From: Ephemerocybe angulata
Lineage: Eukaryota; Basidiomycota; Agaricomycetes; Agaricales; Psathyrellaceae
DNA length: 64,000 bases
NCBI GenBank assembly: GCA_013368325.1
Contig: JAACJK010000113.1
Span: 496,001-560,000, forward strand
Reading direction: 5' to 3'
This document shows positions 35,208-46,300 of this stretch, in pieces (position 1 is the stretch's first letter; each line of letters starts with the position of its first letter). The translations under genes were made by a program, and so were the position numbers. The notes beneath the pieces are model-generated. The model had not been told where the DNA came from. It saw only the letters and a program-made list of their open reading frames with translations, and made no database searches.

Positions 35208-35215
35208 TATAAATA
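35208..35215 (+). promoter_or_regulatory. TATA box of the M28 peptidase gene
   Basis: TATAAATA lies 44-51 bases before the ATG at 35259, a good match to a core promoter in sequence and distance. Confidence 0.45.
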
Positions 35216-35258
35216 CTACTGGACATGAAATCGTACGGCCCCCATTTCTTTTCCTCAC

Positions 35259-38200
35259 ATGGACAAGTTGAAGGGTGAGATACCCGTACCCGCAACTAAT
35301 CCCCCCACGAAGACCAGGCAGCCTTCGTGGAAGCGATATGCCTGCTTTGTCGCGGGCGCTCTTCTTCTAGTCTCTCTTTATCCCTATAACTCCCACCCTC
35401 CCAGAAGGCGCCCTCATCCCCCGCGCCCCTTGCCTGCTGAGAAGGCCGAGGAGCTCTTCCTGTGCGTGGCTTAACTGGAGATCAACACGAGTACCTATCT
35501 AATTGTTAGCAGTACTGTCCCAGATGCTGAAAGCGCCTTGGCCGCTTCCCGCTCGTATGCAACGCACCCTCACCTTGCGGGCTCCACAGAAGACTTCGAC
35601 GATGCCAAGACAATCCTGAAGCTCTTTCAAGAAGAACTCGGTGTTCGCCCACCTAAGGAAGACCCCATCTTCCCCGCAGGATCCCATAGGTCCAGGATCT
35701 CAACTCTCGGCCTCACCAGTCACTTCGCTCCAAGGCACCCTACCGCGTGGATTGATACGTACTACCCTGTGTTAAATACTCCCCTCGAACGCACACTCCA
35801 GCTCTTGGACAAAGACAACAATGTGGTTTTCGATGCCGACCTAGTGGAGGACGGTGATCCTCTCGACCCCGAGGCTGCTAAGTACAAGGACGCGGTGCCT
35901 GCTTGGCACGGCCTGAGCTTCGACGGCACTGCAACAGGACAGTTCGTATATGCTAACTATGGAACGCAGGAAGTATGTACACCTTCCCTAATGCACACTT
36001 CGCCACCTAATCTCGTTTCTGGATAGGACTATGCGGAACTCATCGGTAAAGGCGTCAACTTAACGGACAAGATCGTCATCGCTCGTTACGGAGGTATCTT
36101 TAGGGGGCTCAAGGTGCATCACATTGCACAAGTCACTTTGAACAGGCCGACTGACGCTCACCCAGATCAAAGGCGCTGAAGAGCTGGGAGCTGCTGGCGT
36201 GCTTATCTATTCTGACCCTCGCGACGATGGCTACGTGACAGAAGACAATGGCTACGAGACATATCCTCAAGGCCCTGCCCGCAATCCATCCTCTGTTCAA
36301 CGCGGAAGTGTTCAATACCTTTCGCTATACCCCGGTGACCCTACGACCCCAGGATACCCTTCCTATGAGAATGCGGAGCGTCAGGAAGGAATCAACATCC
36401 CGAAGATTCCTAGTTTGCCCATCTCCTGGAAGAATGCGCAACCGTTGCTGGCTGAACTTGGCTACAAGAAGTATCCTTCCTTCGACGGAAAGGTCAGCAA
36501 GAAGGTCATCAAACTTGAGAACCACGGTAAGCATTGCTTGTTGTTCGCAATTCAGACCACCGTTCTGATCTTCGGTGTGTGTACAGTCGACACGAAGGTC
36601 ACTCCTATTTGGAACGCCATGGCTGCTATTCCCGGGCATATTAAGGATGAAGTTGTCCTCATCGGCTGCCACCGTGATGGTATGTCGGCCCTACGATGTT
36701 GCTTGAGTGTATAACACACTAACGTCGAGCTTTGATAATATAGCATGGGTCATGGGTGCTGCGGATCCAACCAGCGGCACAGTTTCGCTTCATGAAATTG
36801 TTCGTGGCTTTGGAACTCTCCTCAAGCAAGGCTGGAAGCCTCTCCGAACCAGTACGTTAAACTCTTTCTGGACAGACGGGGAAAAGACTCACGACACTAT
36901 TAAGTCGTTATTGCTAGCTGGGATGCCGAGGAGGTACGTTAATTACTCGATCCGCCTCGAAGGCTGTTGCTGATATAAAGCCAGTATGGACTTGTTGGTA
37001 GCACTGAGTGGGGCGAGGACTTCCACCCATGGATTTCCAAACACGTTGTTTCTTACCTCAACGTCGATGTCTCTGTCTCCGGGTCTACCTGGAATGTCGG
37101 AGGCTCCCCCTCCTTGGCTGATCTCATCAAGAATGCTGCTTTGGACGTCCCTCATCCCACCAAGCCAGAGCTTACTCTCTGGGATGCAAGGAATGATGAA
37201 GGACCATTCTCCGGCAACACTTCCAAGTTGTTGGATGATGAACTTGCGTACTACGGCACTGGCGCTATGATCTCGAATGCGCCTGATGCTGAGATCTTCC
37301 CTCTGGGCAGCGGTAGCGACTACACTGTATTCTTGCAGAGAATTGGAGTAAGGATCGTTGTATATCTTTCGCTATTGTTTCTGACACGCTTGATGTTGGA
37401 TAGGTGGCAAGCACAGATCAGGGCTTTGGCTCCAAAGGCAAGGATGCTGTCTACCATTACCACTCTGTCTACGACAGCCAGAGGTGGCAGGAAGTCTATG
37501 CTGATCCCACCTTCGAGCGCCATGTAAAGTGTTTCCGCTGGCTCTGTCAAAACATAACTGACAGGCCTTTCATACAGGTTGCTGTCGCCAAACATCTTGG
37601 TCTCTTGGCTCTACGGTTGACTGACTCAATTATCCTCCCATTGAACACGACTCGATATGCCTTTGAGCTTGAGAAATACCTCGACCGGTAAGCTAACCAA
37701 CCGGCCTGATCTTCTCAAAGCGCACGTCTAAATACCATGTCTATAGTGTTGAGAGCCTTCTTCCGTCTGCCAACCTTCCAGCGTCAGAGACCCCGGATTT
37801 CTCGGGCTTGAGGAAGTCAATCAAATCTCTGCAAGAAGCCAGCCTGGAGCTTGACGAAGAGAAGGTTGAAGCTGAGAGAAACTTCCGGGAGCTCCTCGGC
37901 AAGCTTCCCCACGGACCGCCTCACGGACCTCCTCCTCACGATGGGCCTGAGCCTCCTCACGGACCCCCTCCTCACGACGGACCTGAGCCTCCTCATGGAC
38001 CCCCTTATGGTGGGCCCGAGCGTCCCCATCTCCGTCGTCACCACTGCCACGGATCGCGGAGTGTCTTTGGGCGAATTAAGCGTACCTACTACAAGTTGCA
38101 GAACACCGTCAGGTCTTTCTTCGGTCTTCCCCCTCTTTTCCGTCATCCCAGAGGCATACAGAGGGCTCACTCTGTTGGCGAGGCCCTTGGCTTTGCGTTG

Positions 38201-38629
38201 GCTGTCGAAGGTGGAGATGAGCACCGCCCCGACCATCCCCCTCCTCCCCCCGATCACCCTGGCCCCCATCACCCTCCCCACCATCCTCCCCCTCACCATG
38301 CTCATCCCCACTTCCCCTTCTTCAAGTTTATCAAGGCCGCCAGACGCGTTGCCCGCGCGAACAGGAAGCTCAGGTCGTTTGAAGGCGGTTTCATCTCCGA
38401 CGAAGGTATTAAGGACCGTGAGTGGTACAAACATCTCGGTGTTGCGCCTGGGAAATGGCTGGGCTATGGTGCTACCACGTTCCCTGCCCTAACGGAAGCC
38501 ATTACGATCGAGAAGAACAGCACTCAGATCGTGTATGAGGCTGAGAGGCTGCAGACATTGATTGATGCACTTGCGAAATCGATCCAGCCCAGGTGCCATA
38601 AGGATCATGGGGATGAAGAGGAAGAGTGA
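35259..38629 (+). CDS. M28B glutamate carboxypeptidase II-like membrane protein with His/Pro insertion
   Basis: Type II membrane metallopeptidase homolog (GCPII/Vps70/transferrin-receptor family). Exons 35259-35461, 35510-35972, 36027-36113, 36166-36526, 36587-36679, 36744-36851, 36905-36933, 36985-37347, 37404-37523, 37578-37687 and 37747-38629 give 939 aa. A cytosolic tail and one membrane helix (YACFVAGALLLVSLYPY) come first, then a PA domain (KIVIARYGGIFRG, GAAGVLIYSDPRDDG). The peptidase domain holds zinc-site motifs IGCHRDAWVMGAADPTSG, ASWDAEEYGLVGSTEWGED, NVDVSVSGS and YHYHSVYDS, so the ligands and catalytic Glu look intact. The dimerisation domain (residues ~647 onward) is interrupted by His/Pro-rich tracts at ~699-740 and ~803-836 before it resumes at FEGGFISDEGIKDREWYKHL. 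Known relatives trim terminal Glu or act in vacuolar sorting. Confidence 0.9.
37903..38030 (+). repeat. Coding tandem repeat, HGPPPHDGPEPP units
   Basis: Inside the M28 gene, two consecutive near-identical 36-bp units encode HGPPPHDGPEPP, flanked by partial units (PHGPP, HGPPYGGPERP). A second His/Pro tract without clear period lies at about 38215-38317. Confidence 0.8.
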
Positions 38630-39068
38630 TTTAGTAGGCAACGTATGACTCGGAAGAGAGTGTGATTGGTCCTTATTTTATCTGAATAGCCATTTCTACA
38701 TGTTGCAGGAGTGGCGGATTATATATGAATGTGTGGTATGTGCAGGGTAGCTTCCGAGGATCGTAGAATTGAAGATATCCAGCATGAGTCTGATGCATGA
38801 CTGGGTCTGATGGTGATACTATGCAGAAACGATATGTACTGACGAAATCGAAAGGAGTCACTGTGTCTAGCGAGGCACGCGGGAGATTGTAGCTATACAA
38901 TTGTCAAGAAATCAATATGCAAAAAGAGCGGGGAGATCGTAGGGTAACATGGATTGTGCGAGGAATAATGATAGGTCCACAGTCGGAACTTGAGGATGTG
39001 CAGTGTAATGAAAAATGAGTCTGTTCGAATATGGAGAAGGGCGAGGACGGCATCCAGATGGTAGCTTT
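38630..39068. other. Intergenic, convergent 3' ends
   Basis: Between the M28 peptidase stop and the stop of the coiled-coil/polyQ gene. Likely 3' UTRs; nothing else seen. Confidence 0.35.
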
Positions 39069-41473
39069 CTAAACATCATGCCGAAGCTCATTCCAGGCAT
39101 GGTCATGCTCGGTTATGCAGTGTTGCACCAGGACCTCATCTGGCTGGTTGACGAACGGTGCAGGTGGAGGGACAAGGCCTCTATCATGTCTCGACCTGCA
39201 TAAATGTGGTTAGACATCAAAGCATATATGCGATAGGAAGGATAAACGCACCTGCACAACTGACACGTCCTCTCCTCACCCTGAACATCAAACAAGTTTG
39301 CCAGGCAATCCGAAACCAGGCGCAACCCATCTGGCCCAACCGCAATCTCATCGTCCTCCTCGTCGTCCTCCCCGCCCGGGGTGCTCTGCGCAACCGTAGT
39401 CGCAGGGCCGGGAACTTGGGTACTCGACAAAGCATCAGGCGCAACCATGTTCGGTTGACCATCATCGGCACTCATCCGCATTTTTTTCCGACTATCATCG
39501 GACGGGGAACTGGCTGGTGCAGTGTCATCGAGCGCAGCTGAATCCCTTTTCGATGCAGTCCCAGGCTGACTTGGGGTATCAGGATCCAGGCCATTTCCCA
39601 TCGCGCCGAAGTGCTGATTCGTGAAAGAGCCATCTGTAGACCCTGAGAGTGGGGGCGGCGTTGCGTAGTCTTGATTACGGAACATCGTCGATGGGCTAAA
39701 TCCCGAAAGGTCTGAGGGCGAGCGCACAGCGGGTGTCGTGGGCTGGGAACGTGATTGCTGCTGTTGCTGCTGGAGGTGCTGTTGTTGCTGCTGCTGTTGT
39801 TGTCGTTGTTGCTGCTGTTGTTGTCGTTGTTGCTGCTGTTGTTGTTGTTGCTGGAGCTGCTGCTGCTGGAGCTGCTGTAACTGTTGTTGGTGCAATTGAC
39901 GCTGCTGCTGAGAACTCGATGCCATGGCGTTGGGCATCTGACTTTGCCCCCCGGCATTGTTCTGCATTTGAGACGTGAATAGTTGCTGGGCCTGATTTTG
40001 AGAAGTTGTGGCTGCGGCACTGTTTGGGCGAGAGGAAGAGGATACAGATATGACAGATTGCGCCCGCGAGCGAGGCTGATTGAGGAAGACGTTGGAAAAT
40101 ATTCCCATCGAGCCGCCGTCTGTGGGTATAGGCTGCTGAAGTGACCCCATAGGCATAGGCGACGACGAGGGGTGTAACTGCCTTAACATTCCTGGTTGCT
40201 GACCTTGCATATTGGCCTGCAATCCCGCATTAGCTACTGTCGGTACAACTGCAGCATTATAATTACTCACATTTGGGTTCGACATCTGCCCAAGGCTTGA
40301 ACTCGATCTACTGTGCGAAGATTGTCGTTGGCCAGTCATTGACGGCGAAGGCATGTTCCCTTGCATCCCATTTGAATTTAACTGCGTGACCCTATTTGGT
40401 TGGGCGAATCCATTTTGCTGCTGCTGAAGCATTGGTGAATTCATCGCATTATTCATCTGGTTCATCATTGCCTGCTGGGCGGGTGTCGGCACGAAGGGTG
40501 ACTGAGGTTGTGCAGAAGATGGCCTGGAGGATGGATTACCGGGATTTTGAGTGGTCGTAGGGATCGCTGGCATCGTGTTTCTACGCTGATCAAGGAAAGC
40601 TCGCTGCTGCGGTGCGGGCATACCTCCCGAGCTGACTGGTTGAGGGTGCCCGGGCTGCGACATGGAATGATTGAATCCTTGGGGAACAGGGCCTCCGGTT
40701 GGACTTGGGAGATAACCTGGGAGATATCCATTTCGGTTCCTAAACTCCTCGAGTTGCTTGGCATATGCGGGACAAAATTGGCAGTGAGCTTGGAGCGGGC
40801 CACACGTTTTCTTTAGATCCTGGTAAGCTCCTGCAAGCTTCTGGTATTGGACAGCGTTCGGGTTACTAAGCGCTAAGCTGTTGAACTTGGAAATGGCGGT
40901 GTTGCGTTCGACTTGGAGCTGCTTGACCTGCTCTTGAAGGCCCACGATCCTGTTCGTTAAAACCTGTTCATTTGCAGGCAACAGGGCCAGTTTCGCCTGT
41001 TCAGCCCTGAGAAGTTCGAGCGTCTTGGCGTGCTCCGCATTGGTCTGGTTGAGTGTCGTTACGAGGGCTTTGTTATCTTGAAAAAGAAGGCTTTTGTCGT
41101 GCTCCAAAAGCTGCACTCTCTCTTGAAGGCTACCAACACCGAGATCCGCGAGGACTGCATTGGTGGTTTCTGCCAAGATAGACACGACTTGGCCACGAGT
41201 GTCTGGCTGGGGCCCCGCATAGTTCTGATGAGGTGGAAGTACATTCTGGGTCGACCCTTGCCGATGTTGCGATGCATGCGGTTGCTGTTGCTGTTGTTGG
41301 GGCTGCACAGGCGCGTTTTGCTGATGCTGGGGATGGGAAGGTATTCCAGTCGCATTCCTGCATTGAATCGCGTCAACAATCGAGCTCTACGGTACCAGGA
41401 ATTTGCGAAAAACGCACGTAAATCCGTTTCGCTGGCCATGGGTATTCTGCGGTGGGGGCATTGCGTATGACAT
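39069..41473 (-). CDS. Coiled-coil, polyglutamine-rich hypothetical protein
   Basis: Exons 41418-41473 (MSYAMPPPQNTHGQRNGF), 39252-41357 and 39069-39195 give 762 aa. The N-terminal part has a short Gln run and a coiled coil (SLQERVQLLEHDKSLLFQ, IVGLQEQVKQLQVERNTA), then CGPLQAHCQFCPAYAKQLEE, a small Cys cluster. The middle is disordered Gln/Asn/Ser/Pro, with a long mixed CAG/CAA polyglutamine tract coded at about 39757-39905. The C-terminus carries CQLCR joined across the last intron to SRHDRG and later VQHCITEHDHAW, a Cys/His pattern that could bind one zinc. I do not recognise the family. A transcription-related role is suggested only by composition. Confidence 0.7.
39757..39905 (-). repeat. 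Polyglutamine-coding CAG/CAA tract
   Basis: On the minus strand CAG and CAA codons alternate with occasional CGA/CTC, giving runs of up to nine Gln broken by Arg and Leu. Repeat purity is low, so strong slippage is unlikely. Confidence 0.8.
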
Positions 41474-41599
41474 CGTGGAGGGCGCACCGCGATGGTACGC
41501 GAAAAGAAAGCACGCGCCGCCGGATCCGATTTGTTTGCCGATTTACTTACATTGAGGATCACTGCCAAATTGGGCGCCGCCGGCCCAGCTGGATTGTGA
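41474..41599. other. Upstream region of the coiled-coil/polyQ gene
   Basis: Short region between the gene start and the hAT-related element; it probably contains the promoter. Confidence 0.3.
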
Positions 41600-41962
41600 C
41601 AGGCTTTGGCTAGTGTTGCCGCGAGGCGAACCGAAGTGAACCGAAGCGTCGCTTCATCAACAATGCAGACGACTTCGACCAATTTCGATTCGAAGTGGAT
41701 CAAGGTCACATAGGCACCAGCCAATGAGAAGACCGGCTCGCATCAGGTGTGCCGAGGCGCTCCACTCATGCCGCGACTTGGACAGCACATTCGCGCTCGT
41801 ACATTAGAGAAGTATATGAGTGTAAATGAGAAAATAAACAGAGATTAAGATGGATGTGGTATAGCAAAGGTACATAGGAGAGTAATCTAAGTAAATGTAT
41901 AGTCATCAGCCGCCGAGACAGCCCCGACCCGACTGCGCTTCCTTGGCCAAATCGTCGATCCT

Positions 41963-42269
41963 CTAGTAGTCACCTTTCCGAAGAAAATCATCCAACTCCC
42001 CTTCTGTCAGTGAACTATCAATATCATAGTCCTTTTCCCTCGCTATCTCGCTGTCCATAAATAAAAGTCTATCTTGCCTGAATATCTTGCCTGAATGAGT
42101 ATTTGAGCACTTGCAGTGCCTCCAGGATCTTTCGTTCGAGACAAGCGCCGCGCAAGGTGCACGTCTCCTTACTCGAGGAGAACACTCTCTCGCAGGAGAC
42201 GGAATGCGCGCTCGGCGCGTCCATGACGCGTCCAGAATCCCTCTGCGCGACGCGTTTGGGCTCAGGCAC
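41963..42269 (-). pseudogene. hAT transposase C-terminal (dimerisation) fragment, frameshifted
   Basis: On the minus strand the reading CERVFSSSKETCTLRGACLE followed by ILEALQVLKYSFRQ matches the hAT dimerisation region (pattern CERvFSsxKexxTxRRxxL...mEaLqxLK). The frame then breaks at a perfect 13-bp tandem duplication (42071-42083 and 42084-42096). It resumes in another frame as LLFMDSEIAREKDYDID and ends LDDFLRKGDY-stop at 41963. No N-terminal BED finger or catalytic RNase H part is present, so this is a dead remnant. Confidence 0.6.
42071..42096. repeat. 13-bp tandem duplication
   Basis: ATCTTGCCTGAAT occurs twice back to back. Its length is not a multiple of three, so it breaks the hAT frame. 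Confidence 0.9.
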
Positions 42270-42281
42270 CTTCCATTTGGG

Positions 42282-42322
42282 GGTGGACCTCGAACCACTT
42301 CATCAGAAGTGGTTCGTCCACC
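42282..42322. repeat. Hairpin-forming inverted repeat in the hAT element
   Basis: CGAACCACTT (42291-42300) pairs perfectly with AAGTGGTTCG (42307-42316) across a 6-base loop. GGTGGA and TCCACC extend the stem beyond a 3-base bulge. Confidence 0.85.
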
Positions 42323-42431
42323 TTGATCCACTTCGTTTGCGCTCCACGAACTCCCATCAAGGTAAGTGGAACGAAGTGACGAGTTGCCTCGACTTCGCGG
42401 CAACACTAGCTTTGGCAGGCTTTGGCACTCA

Positions 42432-43364
42432 CACCTGGGATCTGCACTCCAGAAGGCCCAAGGGTCATGGATTTGGGCCAGTGTCCCTGTCAGAGATAGT
42501 GGAGTCTGATCATACTCGGAGTCAGTAGACGTAGCATTTCAGTCAATCATGATAGCCAAATAGCGTGGGCAGGATAAACTTGAAACTCGCACACTATAGT
42601 AAGACTCAATGAGGATACCTCAACATATCCGAAGGGTGTGAGCTGACCAGTCCAAGGTCAGCATAGTCCTGCTCTCTGCCTCTCCGGATAGTGGGATTCA
42701 CACCTCTCCAAATGCCATGAGGTTTGATGGCGCCGACAACTTCTGACAGCCCTATTCAAATGGTGACTTGGCGCCCTCCGAAGATGGGCGCTTATTGCCG
42801 TTCCAGCCACTTTACCTCATCCCCATCCGTGCTCTTTCTCAGCAGTTAATAATGCACTTGTCAAATGTCTACTATAACCCCACCTTTGTACTCATAGATA
42901 ATCCTCCCGCCCATTTTATGCTAAAATTGCCCTTCAGTCGATCCATGATTCAATGACAAATCGAGAGATGACCGCAGCCCAACATTGTGGTGCATTGCTC
43001 TATCAATCTGGAGGTCAGAATTATACTTCGAAATACTGGGTGTCCAGGAAATATATTGGAGCTGTCTCTGGCGCATGGCCGCTTTCGCTCCTGCCTTATC
43101 GTCGATTCGTCGGTTCCTGAGAAGGGTTTCATTTAGAAAGCCATTAGGGCTGTCAACTAATCTGCTGCACTCTGTATCTCAGTGATACTCTATGTACTCT
43201 TACTTACTCGGTATTTTGCTGAGTGATATGTGCTGTGCTTTGAGTATCCTTCCTGCGCTGCAACCCTAAGCGGAGGCAGTGGCACAGCTTCCAAAAAGGG
43301 GTGATATGACGTCCGCCCAATTATCTTATCACTCTTCTCCGCAACCTCGACTTCATTCCGTTTC
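42432..43364. other. Intergenic, upstream of the PX-associated gene
   Basis: Only short open frames (60-66 codons) without recognisable product. Probably the upstream region of the gene at 43365, next to the hAT remnant. Confidence 0.35.
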
Positions 43365-46300
43365 ATGGCGTCCCTGACAGATTCTCCTCCAACAGAAGAG
43401 CCTGCCTCACAATCCCAGGAGTCGAAGGACAATGACCTTACTCCTTTGCGGGCGCACTACCTCAAGAAGACCCTGGTGCAGCTCCAGTTCAGCAAGGAAC
43501 TCGACCTCATCACGTCCAGCGATGTCCCTAACGTCTCTAACCTCTCATTTCTCGGACCTCCCTTCTCTCTGCCACCTAAAGACGTCGACCCACTGGACTT
43601 ACCATTCCTCAAGTTTGTGTTCCGACAGTTTGTCTTGACTTTCCCGTTCATGGAGGCTGCGCCGAAGGGGTTCTACTCGGAGAAGGTGCAACCGTTCGTT
43701 GACGCAATGGTCTCGAGGAACCTTGCGTCAACGTCCCTGTTGAGTGAAGGGCAGACAGAAGATGTAGCTCGAAAGAAGATACTGGCCAAGATCGAGCGCA
43801 ACCTTGCTATGTTTGTCGGATCCGCCACAAAGATCGTAGAACGGGAGGACATTGTCCGTCTGACACAATCTGACCTGGACCGGCTGGAGAGGATGGCAGA
43901 GAGGCGACAGCGCCGCCTTGCGAAGAACAAGGACTCGTTCGAAGTCAACATCGTGGGGGTTCGGAGTGTAGTCGAGAAAGGGCGCGTCCGTAGTCGGGCT
44001 CATGAGGTAAGCTTACCCTTCATCCTGGCGCTTTGAAATGTCTCCCGACCATCCTTCAGGAATTCATTATCCGGACTAAACGGTCGCGATATCACGACGT
44101 GTACGTGTCCAGACGCTACGGAGACTTCAAGACTCTTGCCAACGAGGTTTGTTTAACACGTTTGCATCCCAATGCCAATCTAATTATAACCGCAGCTCGC
44201 CAAGCGGTATCCGGATGAGAACATTCGGCTACCTCCTCCTAAAGATAGAACAGCCGCCACAGTCCCTGCATCTGCTCCCCCTACCTCCACGAACTTCCCC
44301 TCAGATGGCTTCAGCCCCTTGTCGGCTTCCTCGCGACAATCATGGGACGGACCTGAGACAGAACTTCCGCGGAAGCAGCCCGGATCGCGCTTGGCTAGGG
44401 AGAAGAATCGGCTGACACTGCGCTCCTACATCAAATCCCTGCTTTCATCTCGTGCAATAGGAGACTCCCCTGTGCTCAAGGCCTTCTTACTCATGAATCC
44501 CATCACCCTGAGCCCCGAGGAGCTGGAGGATGCGCGTCGGCGGGAGGAAGCCGATAGAACGCGTGAAGAAGGGCGGAAACGGTTCGCCAAAGAGATCGCA
44601 AGTCGGGTAGATGGCCTAAGAGACGCCGTCAAAAGTGTTAAGGGAGATATAATGGGCAAAGGTACCATGTTTCTCGGTAGTAACGAAGTCAAAGCTCATA
44701 GTCCGTCTAGATGGACTGACACGGATCTTTGGGACCATCAAGGTGACCCCCAACATCAAGGATTTACCAGACAACTACAAGTCGGTTGTTGAATGGGCTC
44801 GAATATCGTAAGCTCTATCGACCTTAAATTATGTCGTACTGACGACTAATTAGCTTGGCTTCCACGGCCTTTCATACCTTTGTCGCCTCGGATGACGCGT
44901 CGGAGACGTTCGCGGGCTTGAAGCGCATACATGGCTTAATGCCCTATTTCATGCTGAAAGGAGCACTGAAGATCACCAACCCAATTGCCATGATTAGAAG
45001 TCGGTCTCTCAATTTAACATGAAGTCAATCAGGCTTACAGGGGTGTCCAGCTGTACTCGACCTGTTCCTGGCGCAACCATTCGGTGGCCGAAGTCTGCTG
45101 CAAAGGTGAGCCCACAGTCAATCTCCGTAGAGTATCGGACCTGACAGTGTTCTAGGATGTTCACAAGCTCCCTTACAGAAGAAGTCCGCGTATTAGAAGA
45201 GGACATTGAGGCCGTGAAAGATAAAGTCGACGACCCTATGATGTGCGACAAAATACGCCAATTCGTCTACGCGCCCCGTGAAATCCAGGAAATGTTCAAG
45301 ATGGATGCAGCGTCGGAGGGTATGAACATTATGACTGTCGTGCTCCGATCTTCAGAAGCGCCGATTTTGAACCGCCAGCAAATGCATAGGCTGGCCAGGG
45401 CACATCGAGCGCATATGGAGTACACGAAGGTGAAGAACGAGTTGGAGGACTCTGACGACGACGACGGGCCACAGGACGAGGACGCTTGGTTAATAGAAGA
45501 CCTCAAGGTATTGACGCACCTATATCAGAGGCTGAGGGATCGAGAGCAGTTGATTGGTCTCATCTTTGAGGTGAGTTAGCGCAGCTTAGAAACCATGGAA
45601 GGTTTACTGAAGACCATCGACAGGGATTCACATCGGAGCTGTTGAAGGACATCATCACTATCTTCTACTCACCTCTCGCCAAGGTGTATCGTGCTGCAAG
45701 CATTGCTGATTCCCTCAGCGACCTTCAGAACTTTATCACTGATCTCATTCGAACCGTCGAGCAACTGGACGAAGGTGCGTTGTATCTGCCTACTCCAAGC
45801 GTCTACAGGAAGTAAAACAAGTATTTTGTACGGTTTTATAGCCAGCCAGGAAGACCCTCATCGCACAGTCCAAGAGTTCGTCAACTTGGTACAGCGACAT
45901 GAACAGTCTTTTTACCACTTCGTACACAACGTCCATTCGAAGGGAGAAGGCCTGTTCGATAGCCTGATGCGCTGGATGGAACTCTTTCTCACATCTATTC
46001 GTGAAGGGCTCGGCCCTCCAATCAGCCTTGAATTCTTGCTTCCTCATCCAGGCAAGGAACGTGCCGAAATTCTAACAGAGGTGGACAAAGTTGCACTGCA
46101 TCATTATAAACTCAAGGTGCTATACGAGGGCAAGCTTCGACGGCGATTTGGGCGGGCACAGGCTGATGACGGTGCGGATGCAGAGGATGAAGCGGCTAGG
46201 GAAATGGTAAACGGAGTGCTGGGTGAAATCAACTTTGGAGATATTATTCAAGGTGACGCAGTGGATTTGGCCGCAGAAGAAAGTGATGAGGAAAGCGAGA

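Larger units (their letters stand above)
41600..42431. mobile_element. Decayed hAT-family element
   Basis: Sub-terminal inverted repeats flank this segment. GCTAGTGTTGCCGCGA at 41609-41624 recurs inverted at 42395-42410, and CGAAGTGGATCAAGG at 41691-41705 recurs inverted at 42321-42335, in the same order. Outside them lie CAGGCTTTGG (left) and, inverted, CTGCCAAAG (right), resembling hAT termini. The interior carries a hAT transposase C-terminal fragment. No 8-bp target duplication could be identified. Confidence 0.6.

Noticed and set aside
37817..38434. 205-codon minus-strand frame across the His/Pro repeats
   Set aside because: Shadow of the M28 coding repeat on the other strand; no start context or family match.
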